NCBI GenBank assembly: GCA_023458215.1
Contig: JAEXAJ010000104.1
Span: forward strand, 1-37,898
Direction of reading: 5' to 3'
From: Bacteroidota bacterium
Lineage (GTDB): Bacteria; Bacteroidota; Bacteroidia; Bacteroidales; Bacteroidaceae
Length of the DNA stretch: 37,898 bases
Below the pieces are notes generated by a model, which was given only the letters and a program-made list of their open reading frames with translations, ran no database searches and was not told where the DNA came from. The stretch's first letter is position 1, and each line of letters begins with the position of its first letter. Of this stretch, positions 1 through 8,550 are shown piece by piece. The position numbers and the translations under genes were made by a program.

Positions 1-14
1 TAATGAATCAAACA

Positions 15-121
15 CCCCCGGACCCCCTAAAGGGGGAGGGGGATACTCTCAAACCTAATATGCTTATATTTAGGATAATGATATTCAGAGTATCCCCCTT
101 CCCCTTTAGGGGACCGAGGGG
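15..121. repeat. G/C-rich inverted repeat downstream of uxuA
   Basis: Two arms of about 35 nt (roughly 15-49 and 87-121) are imperfect reverse complements. Each arm contains its own small palindrome (CCCCCTAAAGGGGG in the left, CCCCTTTAGGGG in the right), and the inner ends share ATACTCT/AGAGTAT. The structure lies just past the uxuA stop on the minus strand and could fold as a hairpin at the 3' end of that transcript. A degenerate third half-copy (AGAGTATCCCC then TTTAGTGG, about 178-200) runs over the uxuA stop codon. It looks like a dispersed intergenic repeat; the terminator role is inference. Confidence 0.6.
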
Positions 122-194
122 TTCATATCCGCTCCGAAATGAATTTCTACTACTGATTCGCTATGCTGTTATCATCCAGAGTATCCCCACTTCT

Positions 195-1364
195 TTAGTG
201 GATTTGAGCAGTTATCACAGCCATCATCCCCTCCACCTGTGCCAATGCCAGCATACGACCGTGGAAGGAGTATCCCGGATTGTAACCTTTGTCTTCATCG
301 CCCAGCATCATGCGTCCGTGATCTACACGCATGGGGAGGGCAGGATTCTCTTTCTCGAAGATACGGATGAGGTCGATAAGATGTCCGCGTCCTTCCAAAT
401 GGGAACTTTCGATGAAGTTCCCTCCGGGCATGGCGGCGGTGCTACGCAGATGTACGAAGTGGGTGCGTGAAGCAAACTTACGGGCCAACTCACGTGTATC
501 GTTCTGCTCGCCCGCGCTGAGGGATCCGGCGCAGAAGGTCAACCCGTTATGCGGGTTATCGACGGCATTCAGGAACCAGGCGATATCCGTCTCATCGGTA
601 ACGATGCGGGGCAAACCTAAAACCTGGAAAGGGGGATCGTCGGGATGTACGCACATGTTCACTCCATATTCATCGCACACGGGCATGATGGCGGAGAGGA
701 AATAGCGCATGTTTTCGCGAAGCATGCCGCGGTCTATGCCTTTATATAGGGCTAGCAGATTTTTGAAGATATTCACCGGATTCTTGTCTCCTTCCTTGAT
801 GTTACCGTTTACAAAGCCTTGCGTCTTCACGATGATATTGTCGATAAGCTCGTCTTTCTCGGCTTCGGTGATGGTTTTGTCCAGTTCGGCAACTTTGGCT
901 AGATCTTCGGCAGAGTATTCTTTTTCGGCTCCTTCGCGTTGCAGAATGCGCAGGTCGAAATAAGCAAAACGAATGCGGTCGAAGTAGAGCGAAGAAGTAC
1001 CGTCCGCCCAAGGATGTTGCAAGTCGGTACGTATCCAGTCGATGACGGGCATGAAGTTGTAGCATACGGTCTTCACGCCGCATTTACCCAGGTTGGCAAG
1101 GCTGGTTTTGTAATTCTCAATCAGTGCGTCGCGTTCGGCTCCGGCATATTTAATGGCTTCGCACACGGGCAGGCTTTCGACTACCGACCAGCGGAGGCCG
1201 TAGGATTCTATATACTCTTTCAGTTCGTTGATGGCTTCTACCGTCCACACTTCGCCGTTAGGCACATCGTGCAAAGCGGTTACGATGCCTTCCACGCCAA
1301 TCTGCCGAAGCATGTCGAGCGTGATCTTGTCTTTCTTACCAAACCATCTCCAAGTCTTTTCCAT
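195..1364 (-). CDS. uxuA: Mannonate dehydratase UxuA
   Basis: The 389-residue product is close to the usual UxuA length (about 390-395). It dehydrates D-mannonate to 2-keto-3-deoxy-D-gluconate in the cytoplasmic glucuronate branch. The N-terminus (MEKTWRWFGKKDKITLDMLR), the CVHPDDPP metal-site segment, FCAGSLSAG, and the FVHLRS and RVDHGRMMLGDE segments are family hallmarks of this metal-dependent TIM barrel. It is monocistronic and divergent from an AraC-type gene, the obvious candidate regulator. A TATCTTTG core lies about 40 bp upstream. The last codons and TAA stop lie in a degenerate copy of the intergenic repeat found at 15-121. Confidence 0.95.
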   Translation of the reverse strand: MEKTWRWFGKKDKITLDMLRQIGVEGIVTALHDVPNGEVWTVEAINELKEYIESYGLRWSVVESLPVCEAIKYAGAERDALIENYKTSLANLGKCGVKTVCYNFMPVIDWIRTDLQHPWADGTSSLYFDRIRFAYFDLRILQREGAEKEYSAEDLAKVAELDKTITEAEKDELIDNIIVKTQGFVNGNIKEGDKNPVNIFKNLLALYKGIDRGMLRENMRYFLSAIMPVCDEYGVNMCVHPDDPPFQVLGLPRIVTDETDIAWFLNAVDNPHNGLTFCAGSLSAGEQNDTRELARKFASRTHFVHLRSTAAMPGGNFIESSHLEGRGHLIDLIRIFEKENPALPMRVDHGRMMLGDEDKGYNPGYSFHGRMLALAQVEGMMAVITAQIH

Positions 1365-1402
1365 ACTCTTTCTGTATTAGTGATTATATTGATTGTCAGT
1401 TG

Positions 1403-1410
1403 CAAAGATA
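1403..1410 (-). promoter_or_regulatory. Putative uxuA promoter, -7 box
   Basis: The minus strand reads TATCTTTG, an exact match to the Bacteroides -7 consensus TAnnTTTG, with the uxuA start at 1364. No clear TTTG -33 element is found 19-21 bp upstream, so it may need an activator. This is a sequence match only. Confidence 0.5.
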
Positions 1411-1440
1411 GGCACAAATCCAATTCCACTATAGAGGGAT

Positions 1441-1470
1441 ATTTGCAGGATATATGCGGATTTTTGCGTA
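1441..1470. promoter_or_regulatory. Three 10-bp phased repeats between uxuA and the AraC gene
   Basis: Three consecutive 10-nt blocks read ATTTGCAGGA, TATATGCGGA and TTTTTGCGTA. They share a T(A/T)TGC(A/G)(G)(A) core repeated once per helical turn. They lie between the two outward-facing -7 boxes (1403-1410 minus, 1499-1506 plus), so a bound regulator could act on both genes. An operator for the adjacent AraC-type protein is inference. Confidence 0.3.
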
Positions 1471-1498
1471 TACTTGAAGTTGATTTGCTTCCTTTCGT

Positions 1499-1506
1499 TA
1501 TCTTTG
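1499..1506 (+). promoter_or_regulatory. Putative promoter of the AraC-type gene, -7 box
   Basis: TATCTTTG matches the Bacteroides -7 consensus. A weak TTG lies about 22 bp upstream. Transcription from here would give a leader of about 180 nt that contains the 22-nt tandem repeats at 1530-1617. Confidence 0.45.
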
Positions 1507-1529
1507 CGGGTGAGATAAGGAGGCTGTTC

Positions 1530-1617
1530 TCTTTTCCACAAAGGGTGACGCCGGTTCCCACAAGGAGAAACGCCCGTTCCTACAAGGAGAAACGCTCGTT
1601 TCCTATAGGGGGGGAAC
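1530..1617. repeat. 22-nt tandem repeat, about four units
   Basis: Units at 1552-1573 and 1574-1595 are 22 nt each and differ at two positions (core CACAAGGAGAAACGC). A degenerate unit precedes them (about 1530-1551) and another follows (1596-1617, TCGTTTCCTATAGGGG). The array lies in the predicted leader of the AraC-type gene. There are no spacers, so it is not CRISPR. Function unknown. Confidence 0.65.
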
Positions 1618-1699
1618 GGCAATAGACTAAGGATTAAGGAAGTACACCACTACTTTCCTTGTCTTTTACTGATGCAATCATTGATTTTAAAGGATGTTT

Positions 1700-2569
1700 A
1701 TGAGACAAATAATGAACGAACAGCTGCAAATATCAGAATGCAACCCGATAAGAGCACGCTATTACGACTATAATCGTTTTACTTATCCGTGGCATTTCCA
1801 TAGCCAGTACGAGATTATTTTTGTGAAGGAGAGTCATGGCTCTTGTTTCGTGGGCGATTGCATCGAGCAGTATTCGGCAGGCGATATGATTTTATTTGGT
1901 CCCAATCTTCCTCATTATATGCGCAGTGACGATATTTATCATTCCGAAGTGTCTGCTTTGCGCGTGCAGGGCACCATCATCCAGTTCGAACAGAACTTCC
2001 TGCAATACTCTTTGAGTCATTATCCACAGTTTCTTCAGATAAAGACCTTGTTGGAAGAGGCTAAGCGTGGCATACATTTTACCAAGAAAGCCTTGGCAGG
2101 TGCAAGCAAACAGATAGCGGGTTTCCCCGAACTGAAAGGTTTCCGTCAGATCAGTGTGTTATTGGAGATCTTGCAGGAACTGGCGAATATTTCTCAAAGG
2201 AAAATCCTGGCAAGCCCTTGTTATTACGAGAAATTCCCGTCTATGGGCAACAAGCGGATTGATAAGATAATCTCTTTTATCAATAGCAACTATACCCGTA
2301 ACCTGAAACTGAACGAAGTGGCCGAAATGGCGAATATGAACGCTACTGCCTTCTGCCGCTTCTTCAAAGAAACTACCGGCAAAACATTTTTGCAATATGT
2401 CATGGATATGCGTACGGGGTATGCTTGCAAACTCCTGACTCTCGGAGACATGGACGTCTCACAGATAGCGATGGAATGCGGGTTCGACTCCATTTCTCAC
2501 TTTAACCGTACCTTTAAGTCACTTATCAAGATGACGCCTACACAGTATAGAAGTCAAATTATGAAATAA
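1700..2569 (+). CDS. AraC-family transcriptional regulator
   Basis: About 290 residues. The N-terminal half is a cupin-like sensing domain (WHFHSQYEIIFV, then GDMILFGPNLPHYM) as in sugar-responsive AraC proteins. The C-terminal 100 residues hold the two helix-turn-helix units: RIDKIISFINSNY, then LNEVAEMANMNATAFCRFFK, and DVSQIAMECGFDSISHFNRT followed by the family signature region. ATG codons exist at 1694, 1700 and 1712; AAAGGA at 1689-1694 is best spaced for 1700. Being divergent from uxuA, it probably controls hexuronate genes, though the ligand cannot be read from the sequence. Confidence 0.88.
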   Translation: MRQIMNEQLQISECNPIRARYYDYNRFTYPWHFHSQYEIIFVKESHGSCFVGDCIEQYSAGDMILFGPNLPHYMRSDDIYHSEVSALRVQGTIIQFEQNFLQYSLSHYPQFLQIKTLLEEAKRGIHFTKKALAGASKQIAGFPELKGFRQISVLLEILQELANISQRKILASPCYYEKFPSMGNKRIDKIISFINSNYTRNLKLNEVAEMANMNATAFCRFFKETTGKTFLQYVMDMRTGYACKLLTLGDMDVSQIAMECGFDSISHFNRTFKSLIKMTPTQYRSQIMK

Positions 2570-2570
2570 G

Positions 2571-2597
2571 CCTCCCCTCATTTAGGAAGAGGGGAGG
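2571..2597. terminator. Bidirectional hairpin between the AraC gene and nuoN
   Basis: CCTCCCCTC (2571-2579) pairs with GAGGGGAGG (2589-2597) across a 9-nt loop. It starts two bases after the AraC stop and ends 11 bp before the nuoN stop, so it could end both convergent transcripts. Neither side has a strong U tract. Confidence 0.55.
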
Positions 2598-2607
2598 AGA
2601 GGAGATT

Positions 2608-4047
2608 TTACATGCCGAATGAGAACTTATCAATATTCTGATATACCACGCTGGCAATACTTAATACAATGATGCCTGCCGTACAGATGACAAGACTGGC
2701 ACGAGTATAATTATCACTGCGGAAAGCGGCAATCGGCTCGTCGCTCTTGTTGATGTACATGGCTTTTACAATCTTCAGGTAGTAGTACAGGGACAATACC
2801 GTGTTGACCAAAGCAATGAATACCAGCAGATGGAATCCGCTTTGGAAAGCTGCTGCAAAGATGAAGAACTTCGAGAAGAAGCCCGCGAACGGCGGAATAC
2901 CTGCCAGCGAGAACAAGGCCAATGTCATGAGGAATGCCAATTTGGGATTGGTACCGTACAGTCCGTTGTAGTCTTCTAAGGTATATTTATGCGCACGCAA
3001 TGCTACGATGGTGATAACGGTAAACACAGCCAAGTTGGCAAACAAATAAATCAATACGTAATATACCAGCGAAGACATACCCTGAGCCGTTCCGCTGATT
3101 ACTCCCAGCATGATGTAACCCGCTTGCGAGATACTGGAAAAAGCCATCAATCGCTTCAGGTTCTCCTGACGTAGCGCAAACAGGTTGGCAAGTGTGATAG
3201 AAGCGATCGTTACCCAATAAAGCACTTCCTGCCACTGGATTACCATCGGTGCGAATACCTTGTAAAGTATCGTCATCAGCACGAAAGCGGCCGAACCTTT
3301 GGAGATAACACTCAGATAGGCGGTAACCGTGCTCGGTGCACCTTCGTAAACATCTGCCGTCCAAAGGTGGAAGGGGACCAATGAAATCTTGAATCCCATG
3401 CCCGAGAAGAAGAACACAAATGCCATGATCTGCAAAGGATTGCCGTCGAGATGTGCCGGCATATCGTTGAAGTAGAGGGTGCCGATAGAACCGTAGAGCA
3501 GGGAAATGCCATACAGTAACAATCCGCTGGAGAAGAGTGCCGTAAGAATGTACTTGGCCCCTGCCTCGGCAGAGTGGTGGCGGTATTTATCGAAAGCTAC
3601 CAGTGCCGCCATCGGGATACTTGCCGTTTCCAGTCCGATGAAGAACATCAGGAAATGCCCGGCTGATATCATGAAGTACATACCCAGCAGGGTAGAGAGT
3701 GTCAGTATATAAAACTCGCCTTGTTTGATAGCTGTGTCCGGACGGCGCATCCATTCGTGTGCCATCAGGAAGACGATAAGCGTACCTATACTAAGGATAG
3801 ACTTCACGATGCTTTGAATCGGCGCATTGTGATACATACCACCGAACGCCTCGGCTTCGGGGCCGGGCACTATCGTGATAAGTGTATGTATGGCAAGCAG
3901 AATAACGGGCAGCATCGTGTTCAGCACCGGCTTGCCGCTATTCTTGTGTGCGTCGGGACTCATGAAGAGGTCGGCTACAAAGAGGATGACGATGACTGCT
4001 ATCAGCGACAACTCTTCTTTTAGTATGAAAAATTGGGAATAATCCAT
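2608..4047 (-). CDS. nuoN: NADH-quinone oxidoreductase subunit N
   Basis: The 479-residue, strongly hydrophobic protein has about 14 membrane helices. It is one of the three antiporter-like proton-pumping subunits of complex I. The glutamate-bearing helix ([18 protein letters not shown]), the segment [20 protein letters not shown] followed by ISKGSAAFV, and [15 protein letters not shown] are typical of NuoN. It is the last gene of the nuo operon, 49 bp after nuoM, and that gap carries a copy of the TAAGTTATTAGTTAT repeat. A hairpin follows its stop. Confidence 0.95.
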   Translation of the reverse strand: MDYSQFFILKEELSLIAVIVILFVADLFMSPDAHKNSGKPVLNTMLPVILLAIHTLITIVPGPEAEAFGGMYHNAPIQSIVKSILSIGTLIVFLMAHEWMRRPDTAIKQGEFYILTLSTLLGMYFMISAGHFLMFFIGLETASIPMAALVAFDKYRHHSAEAGAKYILTALFSSGLLLYGISLLYGSIGTLYFNDMPAHLDGNPLQIMAFVFFFSGMGFKISLVPFHLWTADVYEGAPSTVTAYLSVISKGSAAFVLMTILYKVFAPMVIQWQEVLYWVTIASITLANLFALRQENLKRLMAFSSISQAGYIMLGVISGTAQGMSSLVYYVLIYLFANLAVFTVITIVALRAHKYTLEDYNGLYGTNPKLAFLMTLALFSLAGIPPFAGFFSKFFIFAAAFQSGFHLLVFIALVNTVLSLYYYLKIVKAMYINKSDEPIAAFRSDNYTRASLVICTAGIIVLSIASVVYQNIDKFSFGM

Positions 4048-4049
4048 AT

Positions 4050-4084
4050 CATTAGTTATGAGTGATAAGTTATTAGTTATTTGT
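4050..4084. repeat. TAACTAATAACTTAT-family repeat, nuoM-nuoN gap
   Basis: The stretch contains TTAGTTATGAGTGATAAG followed by TTATTAGTTATTTG. It matches the copies at 5586-5616, 8471-8550 and 11797-11905. It fills most of the 49-bp gap between nuoM and nuoN. Confidence 0.65.
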
Positions 4085-4096
4085 TGTCAGATGTTG

Positions 4097-5578
4097 CTAT
4101 TGAAACACATTGACTAGTGGCAGCACACTATCTCCGATCATACCGCTGATCCACCACGGTGCCATGCCTAGTGCGGCAACGCAGGCGATGAGAATGATAA
4201 CGGCGGTACGCTCATCCCAAGTGGCATCGGTCAGTGAGAGGTGATGCTTGTTGGTGCACGTACCGTAGAGTATCTTACCTACGAGCCTGAGAATATAGAC
4301 AGCGGTAATGACAATGGAGGTACAGGCAATGATGGTCCATGTGCGATGGAAGGTGTCGGGGTGTTGGAATGAACCGGTAAAGATGGTCATTTCGGCCACG
4401 AAACCGCTAAGACCCGGAAGTCCGAGGTTGGCAAGACCGGCAATCACATAGCAGACAGCGAGGAAGGGCATAATCTTCATCAGACCCGAAAGTTCGCGCA
4501 CGTCACGGGTGTGGGTGCGTCCGTATATCATACCGATCAGGGCAAAGAACAAAGCAGTCATCAAGCCGTGAGAGAGCATTTGCAGCACGGCACCCGTACA
4601 AGCAGTCTGGTTCATCATCAGGATGGCGAAAAGTACCAAGCCACAGTGGGAAACGGACGAATAGGCATTGATATACTTCAAGTCCGTCTGCACGCAGGCC
4701 GAGAAGGCACCGTAGACAACGGAGATACCCGTCAGGATCAGGAATATCCAACCCAGTTCTTGTGCAGCTTCGGGCATCAGATACATGGCGATACGGAAAC
4801 ATCCGTAACCTCCCAGTTTCATCAGAACACCGGCATGAAGCATAGATACGGCAGTGGGTGCCGAAGCATGACCGTCGGGGCTCCAGGTGTGGAACGGGAA
4901 CAGGGCACCCAGTACACCGAAACCGAGGAAGGTCAACGGGAACCAGATACGTTGTTGCTCGATAGGAATGTTGTGCAGTTGGGCTATCTCCAATAGGTTC
5001 ATCGAAGTTGCGCCACTACCGAAGTAGATGCCCAAAATGCCGATCAGCAGGAAGGCCGAACCACCCATGAGCATCAAAGTCAGCTTCATGGCAGAGTATT
5101 CTTTGCGTCCCGAACCCCACACACCGATAAGCAGGTACATCGGGATAAGGGCTATCTCGTAGAACATGAACATGGTGAACAAGTCCGTAGAGATAAAGAA
5201 ACCGAATACACCCATCGAGAGCAGTGTGAACCAAAGGAAATATTCTTTAGTGAGAGGTTGCAGCCGCCACGAAGCGAATGTTCCTGTGAATACGATAACG
5301 GCCGATAGCAGCAGCATGGCAACCGAGATGCCGTCTACTCCTACGGAATAGTGAATATGCAGAGCCGGATACCAAACGACACTGGCACGATACAGCATTT
5401 CATCCGTTGCGCCTGCATGGCGGGCATTGAGGTACATCACGGTCAGGGCAACAGAGAGTATCAGCAGAGCCGATGCACCGGTCACCATCACCGCGCGTAT
5501 TTGAGCTAGGTTGCGGCTGAGCCAAAGGCCGAGCAGCATGAGCAGGGGGATGAGTACGAATAAGGATAAGAAGTTCAT
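4097..5578 (-). CDS. nuoM: NADH-quinone oxidoreductase subunit M
   Basis: 493 residues and about 14 transmembrane helices. It is the middle antiporter-like subunit of complex I. The helix-5 glutamate motif (FMFYEIALIPMYLLIG) and the channel segment SPDGHASAPTAVSMLHAGV followed by LMKLGGYG carry the conserved charged residues for proton transfer. GLSGFVAEMTIF near the end is also NuoM-like. It lies 41 bp after nuoL, separated by a repeat copy. Length and motif order show no damage. Confidence 0.96.
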   Translation of the reverse strand: MNFLSLFVLIPLLMLLGLWLSRNLAQIRAVMVTGASALLILSVALTVMYLNARHAGATDEMLYRASVVWYPALHIHYSVGVDGISVAMLLLSAVIVFTGTFASWRLQPLTKEYFLWFTLLSMGVFGFFISTDLFTMFMFYEIALIPMYLLIGVWGSGRKEYSAMKLTLMLMGGSAFLLIGILGIYFGSGATSMNLLEIAQLHNIPIEQQRIWFPLTFLGFGVLGALFPFHTWSPDGHASAPTAVSMLHAGVLMKLGGYGCFRIAMYLMPEAAQELGWIFLILTGISVVYGAFSACVQTDLKYINAYSSVSHCGLVLFAILMMNQTACTGAVLQMLSHGLMTALFFALIGMIYGRTHTRDVRELSGLMKIMPFLAVCYVIAGLANLGLPGLSGFVAEMTIFTGSFQHPDTFHRTWTIIACTSIVITAVYILRLVGKILYGTCTNKHHLSLTDATWDERTAVIILIACVAALGMAPWWISGMIGDSVLPLVNVFQ

Positions 5579-5585
5579 CTTATGG

Positions 5586-5616
5586 TAGTTATAAGTTATT
5601 AGTTATAAGTTATTTG
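5586..5616. repeat. TAACTAATAACTTAT-family repeat, nuoL-nuoM gap
   Basis: TAGTTATAAGTTATTAG followed by TTATAAGTTATTTGC: a direct double copy of the unit, occupying most of the 41-bp gap between nuoL and nuoM. Confidence 0.65.
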
Positions 5617-5619
5617 CTG

Positions 5620-7518
5620 TTATAGTAATAATAACAGGATTAGGGCGAGCGTACCTAGCAGGAATACGAAGGTATATTGCTGGATGCGTCCGCTTTGCAG
5701 GCCACGTATTTCGTCGCTGGTGGTGTTGGCACTCCAGGCGAGGAAGTTGAAGAAGCCATCTACAACGTGACGGTCCCACCAGGCAATAGGGCGGCAGATG
5801 CAGCCGAAAATGAGGCGGTGGGTGATGAATTGGTAAACGTCGTCGATGTAGAAGCGGTGATAGGCTGCTGTCCACAAACCGTTGAAACGGCGGGCAAGGG
5901 CGTTAGCGAGAGGTTGCTTTTCACCTTTGTACATATAAGTGGCTAGTGCGATGGATGCTACGGCCACAGCAATGCTTGTACCGGCTACTGTCCAGTCGAG
6001 GTGGATGTTGTAAGCTTCGCCGTTAGAACTGATGAAATGTCCGAACGGAAGTACGAACTGCCAACCGCCCACAACTGTAATTGCTGCTAGGAACATCAAG
6101 GGAATAGTCATAGTCAGCGGACTTTCGTGCGGTGTGTGATGCGCGTGGAGCTCTTTATTCTCAGTGCTCCAAAATATGCCGTAATAGAGGCGGAACATGT
6201 AGAATGCGGTCATACCTGCAATTACTGTCATTATCCATCCTATTACCGGGCTGAACTGGAAGCAGGCTGTCAATATCTCATCCTTAGAGAAGAACCCTGA
6301 GAAGGGAGGGATACCTGCGATGGCAAGACATGCAATAAGGAAAGTAATGTGCGTAATAGGCATATATTTGCGAAGTCCGCCCATGGCTGACATCTCGTTG
6401 CTGTGTACCGCATGGATAATGCTGCCCGCACCTAGGAAGAGCAATGCCTTGAACATGGCGTGGGTAAACAGATGGTACATACCTGCCATATATCCCAATC
6501 CGCCATGATGCGGGTCGGTAGAGGTGCAAACACCCAGCGCTACCATCATAAAGCCGATCTGCGAGATGGTAGAAAAGGCTAGTACACGTTTGATATCGCT
6601 CTGTACGCAAGCTACGCTGGCAGCATAGAATGCGGTAAATGCACCTACGTATGCCACAATGTGCAAGGTGCTCGGCGCATATTCTATAAACAGCGGGAAC
6701 ATACGTGCCACCAGATAAACCCCTGCCACCACCATCGTGGCTGCATGAATCAATGCGCTGACGGGCGTAGGACCTTCCATAGCATCCGGCAGCCAAATGT
6801 GCAACGGGAACATGGCACTCTTTCCGGCACCACCGATGAACATTAGCCCCAAAGCCAGCGGTAACATGGCTGCACCGCCTTTCATCAAAGCCATTTCACT
6901 GGGCTGGAAAGTATAAGTTCCTGCGTAGTAGCCATAAATCAGGATACCTATCAGGAAGCCTAAATCGGCGAAGCGAGTGACGATAAATGCTTTCTTTGAA
7001 GCCGCCACGGCGGACGGTTTGGTATAATAGAAACCAATCAGCAGATAAGAAGATACACCCACCAACTCCCAAAACAGATACATTTGGAAGATATTCGTAG
7101 CTACTACCAGTCCCAACATAGACATCGTGAACAGCGAGAGGAAAGCGTAATAGCGCTGGAATCCCTGTTCTCCTTTCATGTAGCCGAAAGAATAAAGATG
7201 TACCATAAATGAAACGGTGCTGATAACGATCAGCATCATTACTGAAATCGGGTCGAGCAGAATGCCCATATCTATCGAAAGCTGCGGAGTAAAAGGCAGC
7301 CACGAGAAATTATAAGGCATCAGTGTGGCATACGTACCATCGGCCAGGCGGGGGGCACTGAAGTACTGCCATGCCGTAGCATAAGAAAGTACTGCTACCA
7401 CACCTAACACCACAGTGCCGATAAGACCGGCCGCGCGGTGCGACATCCATTTTCCTCCCAATCCTAAGGTCAGGAAGGAGAGAAAAGGAAGAAGAAGGAT
7501 TAGAATTGTATATTCCAT
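5620..7518 (-). CDS. nuoL: NADH-quinone oxidoreductase subunit L
   Basis: 632 residues, the largest antiporter-like subunit, at the distal end of the membrane arm. Signature segments are YLFWELVGVSSYLLIGFYY, the helix-7 region HIWLPDAMEGPTPVSALIHA followed by ATMVVAGVYL, and GIPPFSGFFSKDEIL. The C-terminal 150 residues fit the long lateral helix and last membrane helix (FVFLLGTLALILLLLL ends the protein). It lies 71 bp after nuoK. Confidence 0.96.
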   Translation of the reverse strand: MEYTILILLLPFLSFLTLGLGGKWMSHRAAGLIGTVVLGVVAVLSYATAWQYFSAPRLADGTYATLMPYNFSWLPFTPQLSIDMGILLDPISVMMLIVISTVSFMVHLYSFGYMKGEQGFQRYYAFLSLFTMSMLGLVVATNIFQMYLFWELVGVSSYLLIGFYYTKPSAVAASKKAFIVTRFADLGFLIGILIYGYYAGTYTFQPSEMALMKGGAAMLPLALGLMFIGGAGKSAMFPLHIWLPDAMEGPTPVSALIHAATMVVAGVYLVARMFPLFIEYAPSTLHIVAYVGAFTAFYAASVACVQSDIKRVLAFSTISQIGFMMVALGVCTSTDPHHGGLGYMAGMYHLFTHAMFKALLFLGAGSIIHAVHSNEMSAMGGLRKYMPITHITFLIACLAIAGIPPFSGFFSKDEILTACFQFSPVIGWIMTVIAGMTAFYMFRLYYGIFWSTENKELHAHHTPHESPLTMTIPLMFLAAITVVGGWQFVLPFGHFISSNGEAYNIHLDWTVAGTSIAVAVASIALATYMYKGEKQPLANALARRFNGLWTAAYHRFYIDDVYQFITHRLIFGCICRPIAWWDRHVVDGFFNFLAWSANTTSDEIRGLQSGRIQQYTFVFLLGTLALILLLLL

Positions 7519-7589
7519 TATATACTTATTTTCAGTTTATTACTCAAGAAAAATATTGCTTGTCGACTTTTGTGTGGGCGCTACTCCCC

Positions 7590-7904
7590 CTACCACTTCA
7601 TCTCATCCAGTTTGTTCACCTGAATGCTGCGTATGTTGCGGTAAATGTTAATCATAATGGCAATAGCAACTGCCGTTTCTGCCGCCGATATGGCGATGGA
7701 GAACAGCGAGAAGAAATATCCTTCCAGTCCTCCGGGGAACAGAAAACGGTTGAACACAGCGAAGTTGATGTCCGTAGCATTCAGTATCAACTCGATTGAA
7801 ATCAATATCGCCAAAGTATTGCGTCGGGTAAAGAAACCGTAGATACCGGCGAAAAACATGATAGCCGAAACTATCAGATAATATTCCATGTGGATCATGA
7901 GCAA
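7590..7904 (-). CDS. nuoK: NADH-quinone oxidoreductase subunit K
   Basis: 104 residues with three membrane helices, the usual size for NuoK. The helix-2 motif ISIELILNATDINF carries the conserved glutamate of the proton path. The protein ends in KW, encoded by AAGTGGTAG followed by GGGGAGTAG. That resembles the GTGGTAGGGGGAG core of the repeat at 10122-10192, so the last codons and stop may be repeat-derived. It follows nuoJ by 24 bp. Confidence 0.94.
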   Translation of the reverse strand: MLMIHMEYYLIVSAIMFFAGIYGFFTRRNTLAILISIELILNATDINFAVFNRFLFPGGLEGYFFSLFSIAISAAETAVAIAIMINIYRNIRSIQVNKLDEMKW

Positions 7905-7907
7905 TGT

Positions 7908-7931
7908 TTAATGTTTAATGATTAATGATTA
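7908..7931. repeat. Short AATGTTTAATGATT direct repeats, nuoJ-nuoK gap
   Basis: AATGTTTAATGTTTAATG followed by ATTAATGATTA fills the 24-bp gap and reaches the nuoJ stop. A related TGATTAATGATGAATGG lies at about 8453-8469. It is a low-complexity member of the intergenic repeat group seen throughout this operon. Confidence 0.45.
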
Positions 7932-8441
7932 TCGCTTGCGGGCGATGAGCAAGCCTCCTACGATACAGGCCAGCAACAAGATGCTGATCGCTTCGAAAGG
8001 CAGCAGGTAGCCATATTTGTCACCGCTCAGCATGTGGTAGCCGATGGTCTTGATATTGACCTCTATCGGCTCTACGTCTGTGGTAGCGATGAATTTATGC
8101 TTTAAGGTGATAAATACTACAATGATTGCTCCGCCTACGGTAGCTCCCGCTCCGGCAAGGAAGCGGCTGCGTTTCAGCTTTTCTACTACGTCGCCTTCAC
8201 CACTGGTCAGCAGGATGGAGAAGACATAGAGCACCACAATACCGCCGGCATAGACCATAATCTGTACCGAACCCAGGAAGGTATATCCCAGCAAGAAGTA
8301 GATGCCGGCTGTTCCGAAGAGTACGAACAGCAGATAAGTAGCCGAACGTACCATACGGGTGGTAGTTACCGTCAGAATGGAAAATACGGTAATAAAAGCC
8401 GCAAGGAAGTAGAAGACTACTGTTTCAAGATTTATTTCCAT
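7929..8441 (-). CDS. nuoJ: NADH-quinone oxidoreductase subunit J
   Basis: 170 residues with five predicted membrane helices. The motif LLGYTFLGSVQIMVYAGGIV, which spans the pi-bulge helix of NuoJ, and the following VLYVFSILLT are diagnostic. It sits between nuoI and nuoK in the normal order. The 24-bp gap to nuoK is made of TTAATGATTAATG-type short repeats. The gap to nuoI holds a long inverted repeat. Confidence 0.94.
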   Translation of the reverse strand: MEINLETVVFYFLAAFITVFSILTVTTTRMVRSATYLLFVLFGTAGIYFLLGYTFLGSVQIMVYAGGIVVLYVFSILLTSGEGDVVEKLKRSRFLAGAGATVGGAIIVVFITLKHKFIATTDVEPIEVNIKTIGYHMLSGDKYGYLLPFEAISILLLACIVGGLLIARKR

Positions 8442-8470
8442 GATAATTTTAGTGATTAATGATGAATGGA

Positions 8471-8550
8471 TAGTTATAAGTTATTAGTTGTAAGTTATTT
8501 GCTTGTGTCATGCTGTTATAAGCAAATAACTTATAACTAATAACTAATCA
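8471..8550. repeat. Inverted repeat, nuoI-nuoJ gap, covering the nuoI stop
   Basis: The left arm (8471-8504, TAGTTATAAGTTATTAG...TTATTTGCTT) and right arm (about 8517-8548, ATAAGCAAATAACTTAT...AACTAAT) are near-perfect reverse complements of about 31 nt. The right arm overlaps the end of nuoI: its last codons (AGT GAT TAG) are repeat sequence. It could form a strong hairpin between nuoI and nuoJ in the mRNA. Confidence 0.75.

Noticed and set aside
1530..1617. CRISPR-like array
   Set aside because: The 22-nt units abut each other with no unique spacers, and there are no cas genes in the window.
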